Assembly: GCA_002328295.1 (NCBI GenBank)
Contig: DCXE01000029.1
Location: 1 to 14,354 of the forward strand
DNA length: 14,354 nucleotides
DNA from: Candidatus Peribacter sp. UBA2144
GTDB taxonomy: Bacteria; Patescibacteriota; Gracilibacteria; Peribacterales; Peribacteraceae
Direction of reading: 5' to 3'
Shown: positions 1-6,496 of the stretch, piece by piece
Layout: every line of letters begins with the position of its first letter
How positions within the stretch are numbered: the stretch's first letter is position 1
The notes under the pieces: model-generated
Told to the model about the DNA's origin: nothing
What the model saw: only the letters and a program-made list of their open reading frames with translations
The model's database searches: none
Made by a program: the position numbers and the translations under genes

Positions 1-1504
1 TAAGAAGTCTTGCATTAGGAAACTCTGAGTTCAGTATTTCTTCAATTCGTTGAGTACCGGCTCCGATTGCATGAAGTCTGACTGAGCTACATGATGGACA
101 AGTCGCAGGAACTTCTCCGCGTGTGCCGGTTGTATGATCGAGCAAGTAAGGATTTCCCTGATAATCTTTGTGTACTGTGAATGGCAGATTGGATTCGGGA
201 GATACAATTCTTCTTTTGCAGTCCAGACACATGAGTGCAGAAGAAACTCCTCTTCTGTTAATAAACAAAACTGATTGCTCGTGCTTTTTAATTCTGTCCG
301 AGATTGCATCAAGCAATGGGGGAGTGAATGGGTAAAGGCTTCCGAAATTGGAGTCAGCCAAATCAATAATTCTGACTTTTGGAAGAGGTTGTTCCATATA
401 CCGCTCAGAGAGTTTGACGAGCTGATACTCGCCTGACTTTGCCCGAGACCAAGACTCAAGTGATGGTGTAGCTGTTCCAAGTACCAGCTTAGCTCCTGCA
501 AATTCGCAAAGCTTAACTGCCGTCTCTCGTGCGTGATAACGCGGGCTTTGTTCATTCTTGTAGGTCCACTCATGTTCTTCGTCAATTATGATTAAGCCCA
601 AGTCAGGTACGGGTGCGAATAATGCACTCCTGGAGCCGATTACAAGCGACACTCCGCCATTATGAATCTTTGTCCACGTTCTCCTTCGCTGAGCGATTGT
701 GAGCCTGCTGTGGACTACTGCTATGTGCTTGGGCCCAAGAAGCTCATCAAAACGATGTATGCAGTGTTCAGTTAATAAAATTTCAGGCACAAGCAGTATT
801 GCTTGTTTACCTGAATGAACAGCATCTGAAATCATCTGAGCGTATATCTCTGTCTTTCCGCTAGATGTAATTCCAAAGAGCAAAGAAGGCTTAGTTGATT
901 TATTAATTAACTTATAAGCCTCACTTTGAGTTTTCGTAAGTTTAGGCTCATTAATCTCAGGAATTTTTGAATCGTAAATCTCTTCGCGTTCCTCCATCTT
1001 CAGTCTGTCTTTTTGTGCCAGCTTCTTTAAACTTGAACCTGATACGTTTATCTCATCTTTAATCTGCGAAAGAGGTGCCCAATCTTTATCTCGCAGATAC
1101 TCAACAATCATCTGTTGATTTGCTCCGCGCTTAGGAATAGTTGGATCAATTAATTTGAAGTAAAGTTCTTTTATTGGTTTCAGTTTCGTCCAACTCGGGG
1201 TTGGAAGCCAAACTCGAAGCGCTTGCCTGAGGGAACAGCAATAGTAATTGCTCATCCATTCTAGAGTCTTTAACTGAGCAGAGTTTAGAAGAGGGGACTT
1301 TGCTAGAATCTCCTCAACATTCTTGATATCGAAATCCTGTTCTTTGCGTTGTTTCATAACTTCAAATACAACACCTTCAACAATTTCCTTTCTGAGCGGG
1401 ATTGAAACATGCGAGCCTTCGCGTAGCTTAAAATCCCCACAATCGTACGTGAGGCCGTTTCCAATGCCGGGTGAGCGCGATCGTGTAAGGACTCTGCAGA
1501 GCAT
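1..1504 (-). CDS. priA: Replication restart helicase PriA, C-terminus cut by window edge
   Basis: One uninterrupted frame of 501 codons from ATG at 1504 runs off the left edge. PriA is the superfamily 2 DNA helicase that recognises stalled or repaired forks and reloads the replisome in the cytoplasm. Visible parts are a 3'-DNA-binding-like N-terminus (about 1-100, with GSHVSIPL near 30), a winged-helix-like stretch (about 120-175), Walker A GITSSGKT (211-218; the family usually has GVTGSGKT), PEILLT (240-245), IGSRSALFAP (289-298), Walker B DEEH (308-311), RYHARETA (322-329), GTATPSLES (343-351), and the RRGVSSALMC entry to the zinc domain. GTQRIEEIL (483-491) starts the second helicase half. 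Only C426, C429, C469 and C472 remain of the usual eight zinc cysteines; SPES (435-438) and DHTT (456-459) stand where CPxC and CHxC are expected. There is no upstream in-frame ATG before the palindromic repeat, and no Shine-Dalgarno. Identification is very secure. Confidence 0.96.
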   Translation of the reverse strand, partial: MLCRVLTRSRSPGIGNGLTYDCGDFKLREGSHVSIPLRKEIVEGVVFEVMKQRKEQDFDIKNVEEILAKSPLLNSAQLKTLEWMSNYYCCSLRQALRVWLPTPSWTKLKPIKELYFKLIDPTIPKRGANQQMIVEYLRDKDWAPLSQIKDEINVSGSSLKKLAQKDRLKMEEREEIYDSKIPEINEPKLTKTQSEAYKLINKSTKPSLLFGITSSGKTEIYAQMISDAVHSGKQAILLVPEILLTEHCIHRFDELLGPKHIAVVHSRLTIAQRRRTWTKIHNGGVSLVIGSRSALFAPVPDLGLIIIDEEHEWTYKNEQSPRYHARETAVKLCEFAGAKLVLGTATPSLESWSRAKSGEYQLVKLSERYMEQPLPKVRIIDLADSNFGSLYPFTPPLLDAISDRIKKHEQSVLFINRRGVSSALMCLDCKRRIVSPESNLPFTVHKDYQGNPYLLDHTTGTRGEVPATCPSCSSVRLHAIGAGTQRIEEILNSEFPNARLL

Positions 1505-1513
1505 GAGGTGAGT

Positions 1514-1542
1514 ATCATAGCTTAAGCCTGCAATTGTCTGAA
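1514..1542 (-). promoter_or_regulatory. Putative priA promoter, leaderless or very short leader
   Basis: On the minus strand TTCAGA (1542-1537) is separated by 17 bases from TATGAT (1519-1514), and the priA ATG begins 9 bases further on at 1504. The -10 is good and the -35 weak (four of six). The -35 lies inside the end of the palindromic repeat at 1535-1634, so the repeat may supply part of the promoter. The short distance leaves almost no 5' leader. Confidence 0.45.
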
Positions 1543-1634
1543 CCTTGATTAAAAGGATTAACAGATGGACAGGATTAAAGATAATTCCCTGTAATCAAGT
1601 TAATCCTAAAATCATGTGAATCATGGTTCAGACA
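1535..1634. repeat. 100-bp nested palindromic intergenic repeat
   Basis: The ends form an imperfect inverted repeat: TGTCTGAACCTTGATT (1535-1550) against 1619-1634, 15 of 16 matching. Inside it are a perfect 9-bp pair (AGGATTAAC 1554-1562 with GTTAATCCT 1599-1607) and a 5-bp pair (ACAGG 1569-1573 with CCTGT 1588-1592). The whole can fold into one long, bulged hairpin. Elements with these GTCTGAACC-type ends and GGATTAA-rich interiors recur in intergenic DNA of several bacterial phyla, as far as I recall. It encodes no protein and may be a non-autonomous mobile element. Confidence 0.8.
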
Positions 1635-1686
1635 GGTGGTGAGTAAATTAATATCCTGCACTCTAGCCATATGCATGATTTTGACG

Positions 1687-1692
1687 TAGAAT
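1687..1692 (+). promoter_or_regulatory. Possible -10 box for tRNA-Pro and yhhQ
   Basis: TAGAAT ends 10 bases before the first tRNA base, a usual distance for a stable-RNA promoter with a short leader. No convincing -35 lies 16-18 bases upstream, so this is tentative. Confidence 0.3.
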
Positions 1693-1702
1693 AGGATGAG
1701 AT

Positions 1703-1779
1703 CGGGGCGTAGCTCAGTTGGCTAGAGTACCTGCTTTGGGAGCAGGGGGTCGCTGGTTCGAGTCCAGTCGCCCCGACCA
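1703..1779 (+). tRNA. tRNA-Pro (anticodon UGG)
   Basis: A 77-base cloverleaf with the CCA end encoded. The acceptor stem is CGGGGCG/CGCCCCG, giving the C1-G72 pair typical of bacterial proline tRNAs. TA follows, then a D arm GCTC...GAGT, an anticodon arm CCTGC-TTTGGGA-GCAGG with anticodon TGG, a GGGTC variable region, and a T arm GCTGG-TTCGAGT-CCAGT. Discriminator base is A1776. UGG reads CCA, CCG and, by wobble, other proline codons. The next gene starts 14 bases after the CCA, so the tRNA is probably cut from a common transcript. Confidence 0.97.
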
Positions 1780-1793
1780 TCCTTCATTTCCCT

Positions 1794-2501
1794 ATGAGAA
1801 CCTTCAAATACTACGACTTCGTAATGTCCTCTTTTGTAGCCGTTTTGTTACTGAGCAACATCGCATCTTCCGCAAAGATTATAGATTGGAATACGTCGAT
1901 CTTGGGGCTCAGACTCGCATTTGATGCAGGGACGTTACTCTTTCCTCTAAGTTATATCTTTGGAGATATCTTGACTGAGGTTTACGGATACGCGCGTGCA
2001 AGAAAAGTGATTTGGACGGGTTTCCTCTGGTCAGCAATAATGGCGGGAGTCTTCTTTGTAATTCAAAAGATGCCTGGGGAAAGCGAGTGGATTGGGTACG
2101 CAGGCAATGAAGCTTACGCAAGTATTCTTGGTGGCGTAAGTACCGGAGGAATTATTGTCGCAAGCTTGTGTGCTTACTTTGTTGGAGAGTTTTCAAACTC
2201 TTACGTTTTGGCAAAGATGAAGATTGCCATGTCTGGAAAAAAGCTTTGGGCAAGAACGATTGGATCAACTCTAATAGGTCAGGCTCTGGACACAACTGTG
2301 TTCATTTTGATTGCATGTGCGCTTGGGGTTTTTCCATGGGCAATTGCACTGAGCTTGATTGTCGCAAATTACATATTCAAAGTTGGCATAGAAGTTATTC
2401 TTACTCCGGCGACTTACAAGGTAGTTGGATTCCTTAAAAAGGCTGAAAGTGAGGATTATTATGATAAAGGGACTGATTTTAATCCGTTTACACTGAGTTG
2501 A
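1794..2501 (+). CDS. yhhQ: YhhQ-family queuosine precursor transporter
   Basis: A 235-residue polytopic inner-membrane protein of the YhhQ/DUF165 family, which imports queuosine precursors (preQ0/preQ1 or queuine, depending on the member). About six helices are visible, near 10-27, 42-62, 72-90, 112-132, 157-179 and 183-205. Family signatures present are FPLSYIFGDILTEVYGYA (50-67), GEFSNSYVLAKMK (131-143), LWARTIGSTLIGQALDT (151-167), and ANYIFKVGIEVILTPATY near 191-208. The length is normal. It starts 14 bases after tRNA-Pro, with no Shine-Dalgarno (the leader is pyrimidine-rich), and probably shares the tRNA transcript. Its TGA stop lies two bases from the stop of the convergent gene. No queuosine synthesis genes are in the window, so salvage seems likely. 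Family assignment is firm; the exact substrate is not. Confidence 0.93.
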   Translation: MRTFKYYDFVMSSFVAVLLLSNIASSAKIIDWNTSILGLRLAFDAGTLLFPLSYIFGDILTEVYGYARARKVIWTGFLWSAIMAGVFFVIQKMPGESEWIGYAGNEAYASILGGVSTGGIIVASLCAYFVGEFSNSYVLAKMKIAMSGKKLWARTIGSTLIGQALDTTVFILIACALGVFPWAIALSLIVANYIFKVGIEVILTPATYKVVGFLKKAESEDYYDKGTDFNPFTLS

Positions 2502-2503
2502 TT

Positions 2504-3265
2504 TTATTCCCAATTATTTTCATGTTCTTCATCTTGAAACCTCAAGAATGGAATACTAGGATCAGCCTGATTAACTTTGTACATTGCGTGATGTGCGCCA
2601 AGAGAGAATTTTTTGCTAGTGCTGTCATTAGCTAAATTGATTGCAAAGCCACTGCCATCCCTGAAGATGGTTCCGGCGTCAAAATTAAAGTCATCTTCGC
2701 GGTCTGGTCTTTCATGTTGATATAAAAGGCTCCCCAATACACCCAAGAATTTATCTGGAGGTATTTGAGTTAAATTTTCTGTTCTTGCTCTAGTGTGATA
2801 TATGTAACTCTCGGTTAGCTCACCAACACTTAGGTTAGCAAGAGGAGCTGCAATCTTTAGGTCATTTGGTTTAAGTGCAAGCCACAAAAGTCTATTCGCT
2901 TCAGCTATCATAGTCCCTGGAGTCTTTCCTGATTCCTGAAAAGTCGGGGTAACTTCAATTTGAAGTGCGGTATCACACATGGGCGGGATTGCAACATTCT
3001 TTGGGAATCTCTCTTTTCCCAGAGTTCCGGCAATATCATTGGAAACTCTAATCCTTACTCCGTCCAATTTAAAGGCAATTTCACCGCAAACATCTGCAAG
3101 TTTGGCGCGTTCTCCTTCAAGCATTTTAACACCCAAAAAAGCTGTTGCGGGACTGCAATTGGGCTGAGCAGGTTGTTCTGGCTTTGTCCGCTCAGACTCA
3201 GTACTTCTATGACGCATTCTTCTGGAAGCTCCATGAGCGCCGCCGACTTGATTCCTGTGTGACAT
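2504..3265 (-). CDS. Orphan cytoplasmic protein of unknown function
   Basis: I do not recognise this 253-residue protein. There is no signal peptide or membrane segment. The first 40 residues are polar and basic (RRMRHRSTESERTKPEQP) and look disordered. From about 41 the sequence is mixed alpha/beta in character, with FLGVKMLEGERAKLADVCGE (43-62), FKLDGVRIRVSND (65-77), a leucine-rich helix near 119-132, and LGVLGSLLYQ (174-183). The end is acidic and histidine-containing (DEEHENNWE). Cysteines at 37, 60 and 97 form no metal motif. Evidence that it is a real gene: an open frame of usual codon character, a near-consensus promoter 8 bases upstream of the ATG, and a stop closely packed against yhhQ. 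M48 is an alternative start that would drop the disordered tail, but the promoter spacing favours 3265. Confidence 0.75.
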   Translation of the reverse strand: MSHRNQVGGAHGASRRMRHRSTESERTKPEQPAQPNCSPATAFLGVKMLEGERAKLADVCGEIAFKLDGVRIRVSNDIAGTLGKERFPKNVAIPPMCDTALQIEVTPTFQESGKTPGTMIAEANRLLWLALKPNDLKIAAPLANLSVGELTESYIYHTRARTENLTQIPPDKFLGVLGSLLYQHERPDREDDFNFDAGTIFRDGSGFAINLANDSTSKKFSLGAHHAMYKVNQADPSIPFLRFQDEEHENNWE

Positions 3266-3273
3266 TGGCGAAG

Positions 3274-3302
3274 GTTATATTCCTAAGCATGGGTTGTGTC
3301 AA
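3274..3302 (-). promoter_or_regulatory. Near-consensus sigma-70 promoter, leaderless arrangement
   Basis: On the minus strand TTGACA (3302-3297), a 17-base spacer, and TATAAC (3279-3274), followed after 8 bases by the ATG at 3265. With transcription starting about 7 bases past the -10, the mRNA would begin at or next to the start codon. This is the strongest promoter seen in the window. Confidence 0.8.
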
Positions 3303-3332
3303 ATATTCTTTAAGGTATTGATAGCAATATTC

Positions 3333-3455
3333 GACCTCACCCCCAACCCCTCTCCTTACAGGAGAGGGGAGCTACTTCTACGATGAGGAATTAGTTTGAT
3401 GAATCGCAGAAGTAGCTCCCTTCTCCCTTGGGAGAAGGGAAGGGGATGAGGGTTA
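3333..3455. repeat. Three-armed palindromic repeat (CCTCACCCC family)
   Basis: Three hairpins stand between short outer complementary ends (CCTCA 3335-3339 with TGAGG 3447-3451). Arm 1 is CCCCTCTCC (3347-3355) with GGAGAGGGG (3361-3369), loop 3356-3360. Arm 2 is AGCTACTTCTACG (3370-3382) with 3405-3417, 12 of 13 paired. Arm 3 is CCCTTCTCCC (3418-3427) with GGGAGAAGGG (3430-3439). The fold is a four-way junction. Similar CCTCACCCCCAACCCC repeats occur between genes in many bacterial genomes (recalled, not searched). It lies between the promoter of the 2504-3265 gene and the end of the 3483-4133 gene, and holds no open frame of note. Confidence 0.85.
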
Positions 3456-3482
3456 ATAGTGCAAATATGAATTGGGACAGAT

Positions 3483-4133
3483 CTATTCAGCTTTAAGGAA
3501 TTCCTCTTTCTTTTCTTTAATACATACAGCACGCTCCAAGCTAATTTTCTTTACACATGCTTTTCGTGCTTTAATCATTGCGGCGCGTTTTGCTCTTGCG
3601 CTAACGACTCGGTACCTCTCCTTCTTTCGAATTTGCGCACGTTCATTAGAGCGGAATGACTGGAATTGGCGTGCCTTTTCGCGTTGCGTTTTAGGAATTC
3701 CAGATGTGAATCTTCTGCGTATGCGTTGCTTGTTAACGATCGATCTATTAACTTGGTTTTCGGATGATTTCCTATTATCTACGCTTGCATTTACTTGTGC
3801 TTGCGTTCTTTTGACAGCACGCCTTGCCCCTCTGCGTTGGCGCTTGGAAAGATTTACCTGCCTTTGTTTGGTATTGATGCATCGATTCAGATTAAACCTG
3901 AGTGCTCCCAAGACATCGCCTCCTGGAATTCCAAGTTCATCTCTGCACTTTGTATCCCATAGTTGATATTGGTCTTCTGCGGATATTGTGTCTTGTTCTA
4001 CCGGAACATCGACAACAGATGTTGAAGCTGATCTCTTGAAAGAGGAGAAATGATGAATGGAATAAGCGGAGGCAGAGAGGGGGATAGACAGGGCGACTGC
4101 CGCTGAGGTCAGTTTTAGAATGAAGTTCTTCAT
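3483..4133 (-). CDS. Secreted, highly basic four-cysteine protein
   Basis: 216 residues, no recognised family. Residues 1-23 are a classical signal peptide (MKNFILKLTS, hydrophobic core AAVALSIPL, cleavage after ASA23). The mature protein has a short polar lead (24-55) and then a strongly Arg/Lys-rich, mostly helical body with tracts such as KRQRRGARRAVKR (97-109), RIRRRF (137-142), and SARAKRAAMIKARKACVKK (178-196). Four cysteines, at 63, 85, 193 and 204, sit at the two ends of the body, so disulfides could clamp a helical bundle or hairpin outside the membrane. The charge suggests binding to acidic partners such as cell-surface polymers or DNA. No Shine-Dalgarno lies at usual spacing; AGAGG is 16 bases away. 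It is transcribed away from recG, with a 145-base gap between the two starts. The role is unknown. Confidence 0.82.
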   Translation of the reverse strand: MKNFILKLTSAAVALSIPLSASAYSIHHFSSFKRSASTSVVDVPVEQDTISAEDQYQLWDTKCRDELGIPGGDVLGALRFNLNRCINTKQRQVNLSKRQRRGARRAVKRTQAQVNASVDNRKSSENQVNRSIVNKQRIRRRFTSGIPKTQREKARQFQSFRSNERAQIRKKERYRVVSARAKRAAMIKARKACVKKISLERAVCIKEKKEEFLKAE

Positions 4134-4207
4134 AGTGGTATGCTATTTTCCTCTTTTGTTGTATTTAAGCCAAGAAAAGCAGAGTGACATATTTTAAAAC
4201 GATGTAG

Positions 4208-4265
4208 AGGATATAAAGGATTTAAAGGATTGAATCCTTTATATCTTTTAATTCATTTATATCCT
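4208..4265. repeat. Nested AT-rich palindrome upstream of recG
   Basis: The outer arms AGGATATAAA (4208-4217) and TTTATATCCT (4256-4265) are perfectly complementary. Between them lies a 19-base near-perfect palindrome, TAAAGGATT (4223-4231) and AATCCTTTA (4233-4241) around one central base. AAAGGAT also repeats directly. Its right arm abuts the recG -10 box, so it could be an operator, a transcript-end structure for neither gene, or a degenerate mobile hairpin. Confidence 0.75.
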
Positions 4266-4266
4266 T

Positions 4267-4272
4267 TATAAT
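4267..4272 (+). promoter_or_regulatory. Possible recG -10 box
   Basis: A perfect TATAAT ends 6 bases before the recG ATG (4279), so a transcript would start about at the start codon. The region 17 bases upstream (TCTTTT) is a poor -35. The match may owe something to the local AT richness. Confidence 0.45.
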
Positions 4273-4278
4273 AAAAAT

Positions 4279-6303
4279 ATGAACTTGAAGACTCCATTAT
4301 CGTCAGTACTTCGGACGACCAAGGATCACATAGAAGCCTTGCAAAGGATGGGCATAAGTACGGTAGGGGAGTTTCTGATGTACCTTCCGCGTTCACACGA
4401 AGATTTGAACCAGATGAGTACAATTACAACTGCGCCGCTTGATGAAAAAGTTACAATAAGAGGAAGTGTTGAAGGGCTTAAAAGCGTTAGGACAAGAAAG
4501 GGAAAGAGTTTAATTACCGGAAAATTTATTGATCATGAAGGAGGGGTTGTGGAAGTAATATGGTTTAACCAACCTCACATAATGAGGATGCTTAAAGAAG
4601 GCGACGAAGTTGTGATGACAGGAAAGATTGTAGAGAAGGGAAACAAACTAAATTTCCAAAGTCCGATATTCGAAGTAGCAGATGACAAGCCTCTGGTTCA
4701 CTCCGGCAGACTGGTTCCCGTATATCCTCAACATGACATCATTAACACAAAGTGGATAAGGGAAAAGATGGTTCAGGTTAAGGATGCAATAGATTTCATT
4801 CCGGAGACTCTTCCAGAAGACATAATAAAGGAAGAAAAACTGATGTGCTTGAGTGATGCGGTTAGAGCTTTGCATTTTCCTAACTTTCCGGAGGAAGTAG
4901 AGAGAGCAAAAGAGCGCATGGCATTTGAAAAGATGTTCAATATGCAGTTGGAAGTTTTGGAGAGGAAGAGGGAATGGCAGGGGATTTCTGAGGAGAGAAT
5001 CAAAACTCCTATGGATGTTGAGCTTATAAAAGCTTTCTTTAAATCATTAAACTTTACTCCAACAGAAGGCCAGCGTGTTGCCATTTATGAAATTCTTAAA
5101 GATATGGAAGACTTGCATCCGATGTCGAGACTCCTTGAAGGAGATGTAGGTTCCGGTAAAACTCTTGTAGCTATTGCGGTGATTGCAAATGCGATTAAGG
5201 ATGGAGGGCAATGCGCGCTAATGGTTCCGACAGAAGTTCTGGCAAAACAGCATGTTGTATCGATTGCAAAGACACTCATAAACTTCCATAAGTTTGCAGG
5301 AGATAAAATGAAGATGAAACTTCCGACTGTAGAGCTCCTTACAGGATCTCTGACAGATTCAGACTCAAAGAAAGTTAAGCAAAGAATATTAAACGGAACC
5401 GTTGATCTGGTGATCGGAACCCATGCATTAATAGTTGATAATGTTCAGTTTAAAGATCTGAGGCTTGTTATTGTTGATGAACAGCACAGGTTTGGGGTTG
5501 AGCAACGCGAGAGACTTAAAGATAAAGGCAATCCGCATTTTCTTGCGATGACTGCAACTCCTATCCCTAGAACTCTTGCACTTACTGCACACGGTCATCA
5601 TGACCTTTCCGTACTTTTGGAAAAACCTGGTAAACGCCAGCCAGTTCATACAAAAGTAGTTGCGCCTAAAGATCGTCAGACTGTAGAGAAGTTTATTAAT
5701 CATGAGATTGACGAAGGCAGACAGGTATTTGTCATTTGCCCTCTTATACAGATTTCCGATAACGAAGATATGGCTGAACTAAAGAGTGTTGAAGCAGAAG
5801 TCGCCCGGCTCAGATTAGAGTTCCCTAGCAGGAACATTGAGTTTCTGCACGGCAAGATGACGACTAAGGAAAAAGATGAAGTTATGAAGAACTTCAAAGA
5901 AATGAATTCAGATATTTTAGTTTCAACCTCGGTCATAGAAGTTGGAATTGATATTCCGAATGCGGCGATTATCTGCATAGAAGGAGCCGAAAGATTTGGT
6001 CTTGCCCAGCTTCATCAATTCAGAGGAAGGGTAGGAAGAGGGGATTACAAGAGCAATTGTTTCCTGTTTACAACAACTCCGGCTCAGGCTAATTCTCCTA
6101 GGCTAAAGGCTATGGAAGAGAATGACTCGGGATTCAAGTTGGCGGAGATTGATCTGCAAATCCGTGGACCAGGCGAGCTATTTGGCATTAGGCAAAGTGG
6201 TATTCCGGATATTGAACTTAGAAGACTGTTTCAGCCAGAGTTGGTAGTAAGGGCGAGAAGAGCAGCTGAAAAAATCTTGACTCCAAAAAAACAAAGTATA
6301 TGA
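4279..6303 (+). CDS. recG: ATP-dependent DNA helicase RecG
   Basis: 674 residues, close to the usual family length. RecG remodels stalled forks and branch-migrates Holliday junctions and D-loops. The N-terminal wedge carries the OB fold (about 55-150). The helicase core has TEGQ motif (263-266), GDVGSGKT Walker A (288-295), DEQH Walker B (400-403), MTATPIPRTLALT motif III, STSVIEVGIDIP, and QFRGRVGRG motif VI ending at 588. The TRG-type C-terminal segment follows, with IRGPGELFGIRQSG. After motif III the usual YGDLD-like stretch reads HGHHD, and the PPGR-like turn reads PGKR. The tail after AAEKIL is short and ends KKQSI just past an A7 run; see the finding on 6281-6412. No Shine-Dalgarno is present and the -10 box is 6 bases from the ATG. 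PriA and RecG act at the same fork structures, though they are not co-transcribed here. Confidence 0.97.
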   Translation: MNLKTPLSSVLRTTKDHIEALQRMGISTVGEFLMYLPRSHEDLNQMSTITTAPLDEKVTIRGSVEGLKSVRTRKGKSLITGKFIDHEGGVVEVIWFNQPHIMRMLKEGDEVVMTGKIVEKGNKLNFQSPIFEVADDKPLVHSGRLVPVYPQHDIINTKWIREKMVQVKDAIDFIPETLPEDIIKEEKLMCLSDAVRALHFPNFPEEVERAKERMAFEKMFNMQLEVLERKREWQGISEERIKTPMDVELIKAFFKSLNFTPTEGQRVAIYEILKDMEDLHPMSRLLEGDVGSGKTLVAIAVIANAIKDGGQCALMVPTEVLAKQHVVSIAKTLINFHKFAGDKMKMKLPTVELLTGSLTDSDSKKVKQRILNGTVDLVIGTHALIVDNVQFKDLRLVIVDEQHRFGVEQRERLKDKGNPHFLAMTATPIPRTLALTAHGHHDLSVLLEKPGKRQPVHTKVVAPKDRQTVEKFINHEIDEGRQVFVICPLIQISDNEDMAELKSVEAEVARLRLEFPSRNIEFLHGKMTTKEKDEVMKNFKEMNSDILVSTSVIEVGIDIPNAAIICIEGAERFGLAQLHQFRGRVGRGDYKSNCFLFTTTPAQANSPRLKAMEENDSGFKLAEIDLQIRGPGELFGIRQSGIPDIELRRLFQPELVVRARRAAEKILTPKKQSI

Positions 6304-6496
6304 AGCCCGCTTATTCAAAGAGCCCAGAGAGCTTGTTAATGGATTAGTTGTTGGATTTCCGGATGGTACCACTTCAGGGAACCTGGAATTGACAAGCAGA
6401 GTCGCAGCTTAAAACCTTGAAAATAATGAAAAATCAGATTGTTTCATAAATATACTCTGGTAAACTGCTCTACCGTATTCACTACTAAATTTGATT
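6304..6496. other. Intergenic gap after recG with a short orphan reading frame
   Basis: 193 bases without a recognisable gene. A +1 frame overlapping the recG end stays open from 6281 to a TAA at 6410-6412, with a protein-like composition (for example GLVVGFPDGTTSGNLELTS) but no start codon. No terminator hairpin with a T-run is seen. A TATACT at 6451-6456 could be a -10 box for the next gene, with no fitting -35. Confidence 0.4.

Noticed and set aside
31..585. Long open frame on the minus strand
   Set aside because: It lies in another frame of priA; the priA frame carries all helicase motifs through this stretch and continues to the window edge.
1780..1793. preQ1 riboswitch before yhhQ
   Set aside because: Only 14 pyrimidine-rich bases separate the tRNA from the ATG, too few for any known preQ1 aptamer.
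3472..3966. Open frame on the plus strand opposite the secreted basic protein
   Set aside because: Its Arg/Leu/Ser-rich composition is the mirror of Lys/Arg-rich codons; the minus strand has a signal peptide and coherent design.
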